Below are positions 1-6,353 of a stretch of DNA of 9,063 nucleotides, piece by piece; position 1 is the stretch's first letter, and every line of letters begins with the position of its first letter. The stretch is from an uncultured Clostridia bacterium. GTDB lineage: Bacteria; Bacillota; Clostridia; Oscillospirales; Ruminococcaceae. Made by a program: the position numbers and the translations under genes. Where the stretch lies: contig CAMEPN010000038.1 in NCBI GenBank assembly GCA_945931735.1, forward strand, positions 1 to 9,063, given 5' to 3'. Under the pieces are notes generated by a model that saw only the letters and a list, made by a program, of their open reading frames with translations, had not been told where the DNA came from and did not search any database.

Positions 1-2
1 CG

Positions 3-125
3 GGAGTTGTTGCGGGAAGTCTTGCATTTCTTGCAGTAAGATCCCTCTGCGGCAGGCACTCGTTCCGCAGAATGACCGCCGCAAAAGCATTCAGAATGAT
101 CGGCACGCTGATGGACGCGTTCTGA
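3..125 (+). CDS. Possible C-terminal end of an unidentified membrane protein (partial, 5' end outside window)
   Basis: The third plus-strand frame is open from the window edge to a TGA at 123-125 and encodes 40 residues. It starts with a hydrophobic, small-residue-rich stretch (GVVAGSLAFLAVRSL), followed by a basic, amphipathic tail (HSFRRM, then KAFRMIGTLMDAF). This looks like the last membrane helix and cytoplasmic tail of an integral membrane protein. The TGA lies 13 bases before a strong hairpin, which fits a gene converging on the sigma-factor operon and sharing its terminator. The pattern faintly recalls undecaprenyl-diphosphatase C-termini, but that is a guess and I assign no function. 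An opposite-strand frame is also open here and contains two cysteine pairs (CFC, CKKC), but I found no start codon with a ribosome binding site for it. Forty open codons are weak evidence alone. Confidence 0.35.
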   Translation, partial: GVVAGSLAFLAVRSLCGRHSFRRMTAAKAFRMIGTLMDAF

Positions 126-138
126 CGCTTGATATACA

Positions 139-167
139 AAATGTCCCCGAAAAAATCGGGGACATTT
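139..167. terminator. Hairpin terminator shared by the sigma operon and the convergent gene
   Basis: This is a perfect 12-bp inverted repeat (arms 139-150 and 156-167, core TCCCCGA/TCGGGGA) with a 5-base A/T loop. It starts 18 bases after the stop of the second sigma gene. On the minus strand the stem is followed by TTTTGTATATC, and on the plus strand by TTTATTATG. Because of the A/T flanks, it could terminate transcription from both directions. Confidence 0.8.
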
Positions 168-184
168 ATTATGTATGCTCCCCG

Positions 185-1243
185 TCAGTCGAGGAACACC
201 CTCAGATTTTTACTTCTTGACTGCTGGCGCAGCTTTCTGAGCGCCTTTGCTTCTATCTGGCGTATGCGCTCGCGCGTCACCTTGAACTCCCGTCCGACCT
301 CCTCGAGAGTATGCGCGCGGTCGCTGCCTATGCCGTAGCGGAACTTCAGCACGTCGCGCTCCCGCTCGGGCAGCGTGTCCAGCGCCTTGTTCAGCTCGTC
401 GCGGAACACCGACTGCATCGCCGCGTCAATGGGCGCGGGCGCGTCCTCGTCGGGAATGAAATCCCCAAGGAAGCTGTCCTCCTCCTCGCCAACGGGCGCC
501 TCAAGCGACACGGGATCCTGTGCTATCCTTATGACCTCGCGGACCCTTTCGGGCGTCATATTCAGCTCCTTGGATATCTCGTCGATCGTCGGCTCGTGGC
601 CGTTTTTGTGGAGCAGCAGGTTCTGCGCCTTCTTGACCTTGGATATAGTTTCCACCATGTGGACGGGGATACGGATAGTCCTCGCCTGATCTGCGATAGC
701 GCGGGTTATCGACTGCCTTATCCACCATGTCGCGTAGGTCGAGAATTTATACCCCTTTGTATGGTCGAACTTTTCGACCGCCTTGATAAGCCCGCTGTAC
801 CCCTCCTGTATGAGGTCGAGCAGCGGCATACCGCGTCCGACGTAATGCTTCGCGATGCTTACGACAAGGCGCATATTCGCGACGATGAGCCTGTCGCGCG
901 CCGCCTGATTTCCCTGCGATATCTCCTCGGCGAGCTTTATTTCCTCCTCCGCGGTGAGCAACGGAATCTTTCCTATTTCGCGAAGATGTATCTTTACGGG
1001 GTCGTCTACGCCGACGCCGTCGTCGCCGCTGTCGTCGGTGTATTCGAGCGCCTTGCTGAGGTCCTCGTCGACGCTGTAATCGTCGTCGATAGATATATTG
1101 TTTGCCTCGAGAAATTCATTGAGCTTGTCTATATCAACATCAGTTTCGTCAATTACGCTGTAAAGCTCCTTTGTGCTGAGCTTGCCCGTCTGTTTTCCCC
1201 GCTCGAGCAGGTCATGCAGTAAATTTTTTTCATTTCCACTCAT
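185..1243 (-). CDS. rpoD: Second RpoD-like (group-1-type) RNA polymerase sigma-70 factor
   Basis: This 352-residue sigma-70 factor would direct core RNA polymerase to promoters. Domains seen: a region 1.1-like helical segment (about 8-52), a short acidic linker (53-80), region 1.2 (81-108), region 2 with the -10 recognition helix [15 protein letters not shown] (169-183), region 3 with the finger [14 protein letters not shown] (243-256), and the region 4.2 helix-turn-helix with [10 protein letters not shown] (322-331). A region 1.1 normally marks primary sigma factors. The DNA-reading helices match those of the upstream paralogue. The core- and flap-contacting surfaces differ: QEGYSG replaces the usual QEGN(I/M)G, GMPLLD replaces GM.FLD, and the tail is [14 protein letters not shown] instead of RHP(S/T)[10 protein letters not shown]. 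The ATG at 1243 is preceded by AAAGGA at a 10-base spacing. No convincing promoter appears in the 75-bp gap upstream, so cotranscription with dnaG-rpoD is likely. Its place in the sigma-70 family is secure, but its division of labour with rpoD is unknown. Confidence 0.95.
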   Translation of the reverse strand: MSGNEKNLLHDLLERGKQTGKLSTKELYSVIDETDVDIDKLNEFLEANNISIDDDYSVDEDLSKALEYTDDSGDDGVGVDDPVKIHLREIGKIPLLTAEEEIKLAEEISQGNQAARDRLIVANMRLVVSIAKHYVGRGMPLLDLIQEGYSGLIKAVEKFDHTKGYKFSTYATWWIRQSITRAIADQARTIRIPVHMVETISKVKKAQNLLLHKNGHEPTIDEISKELNMTPERVREVIRIAQDPVSLEAPVGEEEDSFLGDFIPDEDAPAPIDAAMQSVFRDELNKALDTLPERERDVLKFRYGIGSDRAHTLEEVGREFKVTRERIRQIEAKALRKLRQQSRSKNLRVFLD

Positions 1244-1318
1244 ATATCAAATATCCTTTCAATGGGCTGATATTCTGAAACCGTTCCTGCGGCGAACCGT
1301 CGTATGTAGTCATTCCCG

Positions 1319-2407
1319 TTATTCGAGATAATCCTTGAGCTTGCGGCTTCTTGTCGGGTGGCGCAGCTTTCGGAGCGCCTTTGTTTCTATCTGGCGGATA
1401 CGCTCGCGCGTCACCTGAAATTCCTGCCCGACCTCCTCAAGAGTACGCTGTCTGCCGTCGATAAGACCGAAGCGGAGGATTATAACGCGCTTTTCCCTAT
1501 CGGTCAGCGTGTCGAGCACCTCGCCGAGCTGCTGCTTTAGCATACTGTTGCACGCCTCGTCGGCGGGGGCGGGCGCTTCGTCGTCGGGGATAAAATCGCC
1601 GAGGTGGCTGTCCTCTTCCTCGCCGATAGGCGTTTCGAGCGAAACGGGGTCCTGCGCTATTCGTATTATCTCGCGAACCTTATCGGTGGTCATTCCGAGG
1701 CTCTGGGCTATCTCGTCCTCGCTCGGCTCGCAGCCGTTTTCATGCAGAAGCTGGCTCTGCGCCTTTTTTACCTTGGTGATAGTTTCCACCATGTGGACGG
1801 GGATACGGATAGTTCTCGCCTGGTCGGCAATGGCGCGGGTTATCGACTGCCTTATCCACCACGTCGCGTAGGTCGAGAACTTGAAGCCCTTTGTATAGTC
1901 GAACTTTTCAACAGCCTTGATAAGCCCCATGTTTCCCTCTTGGATAAGGTCAAGGAACTGCATACCCCTGCGGACGTATTTTTTCGCTATGCTGACGACA
2001 AGCCTTAAATTGGCTTCGCTGAGCCTTTTCTTGGCGTAAGGGTCGCCCGCCGCCATTCTCGCCGCAAGGTCTATCTCCTCCTCCGTGGTGAGCAGCGGTA
2101 TCCTGCCTATTTCCTTCAGATACAGCTTCACGGAATCGTCGGCGAGCATCGCGTCCGCGTCGAAATCGTCGGCGTCGTCGCGGTCGGAGTAGTCCAGGAT
2201 ATTGTCGATATCAAGGTCGGCGTCGAAATTGTCGACTATCTTGATATTCATGCTGACTATCTTCTCGAAGATGTGGTTTATCTGGTCTGCGTCGAAATTC
2301 AGCTCCTCGAGCGCGTCGGTTATTTCCTTTGCCGTCAGGCTTCCTTTTATTTTTCCCTGATTGAACAGCTCCTCAAGCGCGTTAGTTGTCCCTGTGTTCT
2401 CTGCCAT
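1319..2407 (-). CDS. rpoD: Primary RNA polymerase sigma factor RpoD (SigA)
   Basis: This is the housekeeping sigma factor, 362 residues, close in length to Gram-positive SigA proteins, which lack the large non-conserved insert of E. coli sigma-70. Order of regions: 1.1 (about 10-58), acidic Asp-rich linker (60-90), 1.2 (91-118), region 2 with core-binding [15 protein letters not shown] (156-170) and the -10 helix [15 protein letters not shown] (179-193), region 3 with the finger [14 protein letters not shown] (253-266), and region 4.2 with TLEEVGQEF and [10 protein letters not shown] (332-341), ending in the standard [14 protein letters not shown]. It fits the family consensus better than its downstream neighbour, so it is probably the true primary factor. 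Its ATG overlaps the dnaG stop (TAATG), and the AAAGGAG ribosome binding site, about 11 bases upstream, lies inside dnaG. Translational coupling to primase is therefore likely. Confidence 0.97.
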   Translation of the reverse strand: MAENTGTTNALEELFNQGKIKGSLTAKEITDALEELNFDADQINHIFEKIVSMNIKIVDNFDADLDIDNILDYSDRDDADDFDADAMLADDSVKLYLKEIGRIPLLTTEEEIDLAARMAAGDPYAKKRLSEANLRLVVSIAKKYVRRGMQFLDLIQEGNMGLIKAVEKFDYTKGFKFSTYATWWIRQSITRAIADQARTIRIPVHMVETITKVKKAQSQLLHENGCEPSEDEIAQSLGMTTDKVREIIRIAQDPVSLETPIGEEEDSHLGDFIPDDEAPAPADEACNSMLKQQLGEVLDTLTDREKRVIILRFGLIDGRQRTLEEVGQEFQVTRERIRQIETKALRKLRHPTRSRKLKDYLE

Positions 2408-4152
2408 TATTTTTTCTTCTCCTTTAATTCCTGTGCCAGACGCAGCATTTCGTCGTCTGTCATCGACGCGGCGTCTTTCCGCGCCGCGTTTGCGCTGTAC
2501 TCATTGAGTGTTTTTATATAATCTTCCAGCGCGTCGTTGTCGTAGGCGAGCATAGTGTCGCTTACTATTGCCGTTATTCTTCCCATTTCAGCGCTCTCAA
2601 ATTCTTCGTTGAAAAGGGAAATGTCAGGCGTTGTGCCGTTTCTCACCAGCTTTACAAGATGTGAGAAAACTCTTTTATTAAAATCGGTAACAAAGCCGCC
2701 GCTCAGCTTTTCCAAAATTTTGTCAAGCTTTTCGGGGTCATGGTAAAGCGCGCAGATTATTCCGCGCTCCGCCTTTTCCTCCCGCGGCATTTTGTACGCG
2801 TCGGGGTTTATCTTGTCGCTGTTTCTCGGGTGTATCAGCTCGCGGCGGAAATCGCGGTCGCTTTTCCGCTTGCGGCGCTTCATCTCCGCCTCGACCGCAA
2901 CACGCACAGTGTCCGCGGGGATATCGGAAAGCCGCGCCGCGCGGGAGATGTAGACGTTCCTGTCGAGGTCGTCGGATATTCCCGCGAGGAAGCCGACCGC
3001 CTTTTTTATATAGGCGGACTTTCCGTCCTCGGTCATCATGTCCAGCCCTGCGGTGAGCTTGTCCATTTCGTAGTCAATGGCATTGCCCGAGCTTTCGATA
3101 AGGTGTCGGAACGCCTCGGCTCCGAATTTCTTTATAAATTCATCGGGATCCTTCGCCCCGTCCATTTTAAGCACCATTGCCCTTATACCCACCTGCGCGA
3201 GCAGGTTTATGCCGCGCGTTGCCGCAGCCTGACCGGGCGCGTCGGAGTCGTAGGACAGGATAACGTTTTTCTTTCCCATGCGCGCGATGAGCCTTGCCTG
3301 CTCGGGGGTTATCGCGGTGCCGAGCGTCGCGACCGCGCTGTCAAAGCCCGCTTGGTGCATGGAAATTACGTCCATGTAGCCCTCGCAGAGGATAAAATAA
3401 TCCGCCTTTGAATTTTTTGCGTAATTCAGCGCGTAAAGCATCTCGCGTTTTTGGAATATCTTGGTTTCGTCACTGTTGAGGTACTTCGCCCGCTCGCCCT
3501 CCTTAAGCGCGCGTCCGCCGAACGCCACGACGTTCCCCCTTTGGTCGAAAATCGGGAACATAACGCGGTCGCGGAATTTGTCGTACATTTTATTGTTGTT
3601 CCGCGCGAGCAGAGCGCCGTCCGCGAGGTCGAAGTCGGAATAGCCTTTCGAGCGCATGAAATATTGCAGCGCGTGATAGTCGTCCGCCGCATAGCCAAGC
3701 CCGAAGCGCTTTATCGTATGCTCGGACAGACCGCGGCGCTTGAGGTACTCCAAGCCCCTGCTCCCTGCGGGGGAAAAAAGCTGCTCATGGAAATACCGCC
3801 CCGCGGTGCGGTTCATCTCGTAAAGCTTTCGGCGCAGGACATCGCTGCCGTCCGCCTTATCCTCGGGCAAAGACAATCCCGCGCGCTGCGCGAGGAAGCG
3901 CACCGCCTCGGGGTAATCAAGATTTTCGATAAGCCGTATGAACGTAATGACGTCGCCGCCCGCATGACAGCCGAAGCAGAAGAAGCTGTTCGTGTCGGTG
4001 TAAAACGTGCAGGACGGGCTGTCGTCCGAGTGAAACGGACATTTGCAGGTGTACCTCGAGCCGACGCGTTTCAGCTCAACATAGCTCTGCGCCACGGAAA
4101 TTATATCGTTGTTATCGCGGACTTCCCTCAGAAAATCCTCCGAAAAAGCCAT
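2407..4152 (-). CDS. dnaG: DNA primase DnaG
   Basis: Primase makes the RNA primers for Okazaki fragments and leading-strand starts, working with the DnaB-type helicase. At 581 residues it has normal family length. The N-terminal CHC2 zinc ribbon is visible, with ligands C38, H41, C59 and C62 (CPFH, then CFGC). The RNA polymerase core carries the basic motif [10 protein letters not shown] (194-203). The TOPRIM fold supplies the acidic metal site, with EGYMD (E257, D261) and SYDSDAPG (D302, D304) plus KDPDE (334-338). Residues from about 450 to the end form a helical C-terminal domain, expected to bind the helicase. The ATG at 4152 has AGGAGG 6 bases upstream. The gene lies 35 bp after dgt and overlaps rpoD by one base, matching the dgt-dnaG-rpoD order common in Clostridia. 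Neither catalytic nor zinc motifs are degraded. Confidence 0.97.
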   Translation of the reverse strand: MAFSEDFLREVRDNNDIISVAQSYVELKRVGSRYTCKCPFHSDDSPSCTFYTDTNSFFCFGCHAGGDVITFIRLIENLDYPEAVRFLAQRAGLSLPEDKADGSDVLRRKLYEMNRTAGRYFHEQLFSPAGSRGLEYLKRRGLSEHTIKRFGLGYAADDYHALQYFMRSKGYSDFDLADGALLARNNNKMYDKFRDRVMFPIFDQRGNVVAFGGRALKEGERAKYLNSDETKIFQKREMLYALNYAKNSKADYFILCEGYMDVISMHQAGFDSAVATLGTAITPEQARLIARMGKKNVILSYDSDAPGQAAATRGINLLAQVGIRAMVLKMDGAKDPDEFIKKFGAEAFRHLIESSGNAIDYEMDKLTAGLDMMTEDGKSAYIKKAVGFLAGISDDLDRNVYISRAARLSDIPADTVRVAVEAEMKRRKRKSDRDFRRELIHPRNSDKINPDAYKMPREEKAERGIICALYHDPEKLDKILEKLSGGFVTDFNKRVFSHLVKLVRNGTTPDISLFNEEFESAEMGRITAIVSDTMLAYDNDALEDYIKTLNEYSANAARKDAASMTDDEMLRLAQELKEKKK

Positions 4153-4171
4153 GTGACGCCTCCTGTGCCCG

Positions 4172-4190
4172 TAAAGGCTTCCCGCCTTTA
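4172..4190 (-). other. Small hairpin spanning the dgt stop codon, in the dgt-dnaG gap
   Basis: The 7-bp perfect inverted repeat TAAAGGC/GCCTTTA has a 5-base loop and includes the dgt stop codon at 4190-4188. No U-tract follows, so it is not an intrinsic terminator. The dnaG ribosome binding site lies about 10 bases downstream on the transcript. It could mark an RNA-processing site or slow coupling between dgt and dnaG, which is inference only. Confidence 0.4.
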
Positions 4191-5204
4191 ACCTATTTTA
4201 ATATATCCGCCGTTCCAGCCCTTGGGGATACAAAGCTCCTTGAAATAATCCACCGCGTAATCGTCGGTCATTCCGCTGATATAGTCGCCTATCGCGGTCG
4301 GCAGGTCATACATGTCCGCGAGCGAGCGGTAAAGCTCCGGCATTTTTTCGGGGTGGTCGCTGAAATAACGGAAGAGAAATTCGATTATATGCCCCGCCTT
4401 GTCCTTTTCGGAAACGGTCGGTTCGGCATGATACACCCGCTCGAACATGAACGCGCGCAGCTCGTCGTGCGCCTTTTTTACGACGGGATCCATGCGTATT
4501 TCCTCCGCGCCGTTCTCCACAAGGGAGCGGACTAGCGTTGTTATGCGCTGCGACTTGGTTTCGCCGAGGATTTTCACGGGGAACTCGGGAAGCTCCTCCT
4601 GCGTTATGACACCGCCGCGTATGGCGTCCTCGATGTCGTGGTTTATGTAGGCTATCTTGTCGCAGAAGCGGACGATCATGCCCTCTCGGGTGGAAGGCGG
4701 CGAAGCCTTTCCCGTATGCCCGACAATGCCGTCGATGACCTCCGCAGTGAGGTTAAGTCCCTCGCCGTCGCGCTCGATCACCTCGACAACGCGCTTGCTC
4801 TGCAAATTATGCGCGAAGCCGTTCGGGAGCAGCTCGTTCAGCACGCGCTCGCCGTCGTGCCCGAACGGGGTATGTCCGAGGTCGTGCCCCAGCGCGATAG
4901 CCTCGGTCAGGTTCTCGTTCAGCCCGAGCGCGCAGGCAACGGTGCGCGATATCTGGCTCACCTCGAGCGTGTGGGTCAGCCTTGTGCGGTAGTGGTCGGA
5001 ATGGGGGATAAGGAACACCTGCGTCTTGTGCTTCAGCCTGCGGAACGCGTTGCAGTGGATTATCCTGTCGCGGTCGCGCTGGAAATCCGTGCGGAAATCG
5101 TCGGGCTGTTCGGGGCGCGCCCTGCCCTTTGTATCCTCCGACCTGCACGCAAATTCGCACAGCGTCAGTCTTTCGTTATGCATGGTACGTTCGCGCGGGG
5201 TCAT
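4188..5204 (-). CDS. dgt: Deoxyguanosinetriphosphate triphosphohydrolase-like HD-domain protein
   Basis: Dgt-family HD enzymes cleave dNTPs to the deoxynucleoside plus triphosphate, and so influence dNTP pools. The 338-residue protein shows the family pattern: FQRDRDRIIHCNAFRRLKHK (41-60), then RTRLTHTLEVSQISR with H78, then the signature ALGHDLGHTPFGHDGE with metal ligands H107 and D108, and AYINHDIEDA with D190 as the fourth ligand. The motifs are intact, so activity is expected. Substrate preference among dNTPs cannot be read from sequence. The start at 5204 is chosen because AGGAGG sits 6 bases upstream; a second ATG at codon 8 lacks this. It is the first gene of the apparent dgt-dnaG-rpoD-rpoD' operon. 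Placing it before primase suggests coordination of dNTP supply with replication initiation, which is inference. Confidence 0.93.
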   Translation of the reverse strand: MTPRERTMHNERLTLCEFACRSEDTKGRARPEQPDDFRTDFQRDRDRIIHCNAFRRLKHKTQVFLIPHSDHYRTRLTHTLEVSQISRTVACALGLNENLTEAIALGHDLGHTPFGHDGERVLNELLPNGFAHNLQSKRVVEVIERDGEGLNLTAEVIDGIVGHTGKASPPSTREGMIVRFCDKIAYINHDIEDAIRGGVITQEELPEFPVKILGETKSQRITTLVRSLVENGAEEIRMDPVVKKAHDELRAFMFERVYHAEPTVSEKDKAGHIIEFLFRYFSDHPEKMPELYRSLADMYDLPTAIGDYISGMTDDYAVDYFKELCIPKGWNGGYIKIG

Positions 5205-5236
5205 GGCGTTCCTCCTACAAAAAAAGTCTTCCTATT

Positions 5237-5265
5237 ATTATATACAGTTTTCGACCCGCTTATAC
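5237..5265 (-). promoter_or_regulatory. Possible promoter of the dgt-dnaG-sigma operon
   Basis: On the minus strand a perfect TATAAT lies at 5242-5237, 32 bases before the dgt start codon. The hexamer at the right 17-bp spacing, GTATAA, is a poor -35, so this is a weak or activator-dependent candidate. I see no clear terminator between yigZ and dgt, so readthrough from yigZ is the alternative. Confidence 0.4.
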
Positions 5266-5284
5266 CTTTTTTGCCGCGCTATTT

Positions 5285-5914
5285 TTATTTATTTTGTGCA
5301 AAATCATAGTTCAGTTTTTGTGCGATTTTCACATCAATATTACCGTTGCAGCTATCAACGAGCTTATCGCGCAGCTTTTCTGCGTTTTCCTCGCGGATAA
5401 ATACGGTGATACGCACGTTGTCGGCGAAATCCTCCTGCCCGACCCGCGCGTCGAAGTCGGCGAATATCTGCGCGAGCCGTCCGTAAAGCCCGTAATCCAC
5501 CGTGATATCGACCTGCGCCGCCATTGCCATCTGCTTTATTTCCGCGGCGTCAACAGCGTCCTTCGCGCCCTTTGTGTATGCGCGGACAAGCCCGCCCGCT
5601 CCGAGGAGAATGCCCCCAAAATACCGCGTGACAACGCAGCATACGTCGGTCAGCCCCTCCTTGCGCAGCACCTCGTATATCGGAACGCCCGCGGTCCCGC
5701 CCGGCTCGCCGTCGTCGGAATGGCGGACGGTGTTGTTTTCGCGGAGGATATAGGCATAGCAGTTGTGGGTCGCCTTTCGATGCATGGCGCGAATGTGCTC
5801 TACGAACGCGACAGCCTGCTCCTCGGTCTGCACGGGGCACAGATACCCGATGAACTCCGATTTCTTCTCGACAAAGCGCGCCTCGCACGCCCGCGCAATG
5901 GTCTTGTATTCCAC
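5285..5914 (-). CDS. yigZ: YigZ / IMPACT family protein (UPF0029, DUF1949)
   Basis: This conserved bacterial protein of the IMPACT family has an N-terminal UPF0029 domain with a ribosomal-protein-S5-like fold and a C-terminal DUF1949 domain with a ferredoxin-like fold. Its bacterial role is not settled; links to translation stress come from the eukaryotic IMPACT relatives. Family motifs are clear: KKSEFIGYL, ATHNCYAY (48-55), DDGEPGGTAG (67-76) and VTRYFGGILLGAGGLVRAY. I place the start at GTG 5914-5912, giving 209 residues, because GGAGGT sits 7 bases before it and the protein then begins VEYKTI, as relatives do. An in-frame ATG at 5935 with a weaker AAGGG would add seven residues. The start lies only about 37 bases past the rpmE terminator U-run, leaving no room for an ordinary promoter, so expression may depend on readthrough. 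Confidence 0.93.
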   Translation of the reverse strand: MEYKTIARACEARFVEKKSEFIGYLCPVQTEEQAVAFVEHIRAMHRKATHNCYAYILRENNTVRHSDDGEPGGTAGVPIYEVLRKEGLTDVCCVVTRYFGGILLGAGGLVRAYTKGAKDAVDAAEIKQMAMAAQVDITVDYGLYGRLAQIFADFDARVGQEDFADNVRITVFIREENAEKLRDKLVDSCNGNIDVKIAQKLNYDFAQNK

Positions 5915-5950
5915 GAAAGCACCTCCGTTTTTCATGTCGCCCTTAAACGC

Positions 5951-5982
5951 AAAAACTCACGCATAAATGCTATGCGTGAGTT
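5951..5982 (-). terminator. Intrinsic terminator of rpmE
   Basis: A perfect 12-bp stem (arms 5954-5965 and 5971-5982, core ACTCACGCATA) with a 5-base loop is followed on the minus strand by a TTTTT run (5955-5951, including two T of the stem), then GCG. The plus-strand side lacks a T-run, so the terminator acts in the minus direction. It separates rpmE from yigZ. Confidence 0.88.
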
Positions 5983-6055
5983 CTGTGGTTTTGACTTAAA
6001 GCAATACCTCGGCAGTATGGCGCAGGGGACTACGCCGTTCTCGGGGGACGAGAAA
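5951..6055 (-). ncRNA. Candidate structured 3'UTR RNA of rpmE with C-rich hairpin loops
   Basis: Between the rpmE stop and its terminator the transcript can form three small hairpins in a row. The first is 6054-6038, TTCTCG/CGAGAA with loop TCCCC. The second is 6036-6019, GGCGTA/TGCGCC with loop GTCCCC and one G-U pair. The third, weaker, is 6018-6004, ATAC/GTAT. A single-stranded stretch follows, and then the 12-bp terminator. C-rich apical loops (UCCC motifs) are a known feature of several Firmicutes regulatory sRNAs that pair with Shine-Dalgarno sequences. That resemblance is the basis of the call; conservation and expression are untested. A non-regulatory 3'UTR or a dispersed repeat are alternatives. 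Confidence 0.35.
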
Positions 6056-6259
6056 TTACTTGCCCATATTGTAGCGCTTCTTGAATCTGTCAACACGTCC
6101 GCCGGAATCAACCAGCTTCTGCTTACCGGTAAAGAACGGGTGGCACTTAGAGCAGATTTCTACTCTGATGTCCTTCTTGGTAGAGCGTGTTTCGATCTCG
6201 TTGCCGCAAGCGCATCTGATGGTAGTTGCCTCGTATGCGGGATGGATACCTTCCTTCAT
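6056..6259 (-). CDS. rpmE: 50S ribosomal protein L31 (zinc-binding type)
   Basis: L31 is a large-subunit protein at the central protuberance that helps bridge the subunits. The 67-residue product has the zinc-type (C+) pattern: C16 and C18 in RCACGNE, and C36 and C39 in [12 protein letters not shown], ending in [14 protein letters not shown]. The presence of all four cysteines means it is the zinc-replete form rather than the zinc-free paralogue induced in starvation. I start at ATG 6259, with GAGG 8 bases upstream. An in-frame GTG three codons earlier is part of that ribosome binding site and is unlikely to be the start. The gene is monocistronic by appearance, with a strong own promoter at 6301-6329 and its own terminator. 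Length is normal. Confidence 0.96.
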   Translation of the reverse strand: MKEGIHPAYEATTIRCACGNEIETRSTKKDIRVEICSKCHPFFTGKQKLVDSGGRVDRFKKRYNMGK

Positions 6260-6300
6260 GATTGTCACCTCAATCCGTTTTTATATCATTACAGTATATT

Positions 6301-6329
6301 ATTATATCACATTGTTTCAGAAAAATCAA
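6301..6329 (-). promoter_or_regulatory. Sigma-A promoter of rpmE
   Basis: On the minus strand TTGATT (6329-6324), a 17-bp spacer and a perfect TATAAT (6306-6301) are preceded by TGTGA, a Gram-positive extended -10. Transcription would start near 6294, giving a leader of about 35 bases. The -35 lies 24 bases past the mutase stop codon. Confidence 0.88.
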
Positions 6330-6353
6330 GGGGTTTTTTAAACTTTTTTATAC

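Noticed and set aside
1..125. A minus-strand frame with CFC and CKKC pairs resembling a zinc ribbon
   Set aside because: It has no start codon with a ribosome binding site after the operon terminator, and cysteine pairs in 40 codons can arise by chance.
311..1222. A 303-codon plus-strand frame over the second sigma gene
   Set aside because: It is fully antisense to a conserved sigma-70 gene and has no motif of its own.
1244..1318. A separate promoter for the second sigma gene
   Set aside because: No -10/-35 pair with acceptable spacing was found in the 75-bp gap. Only short A/T stretches and a ribosome binding site are present.
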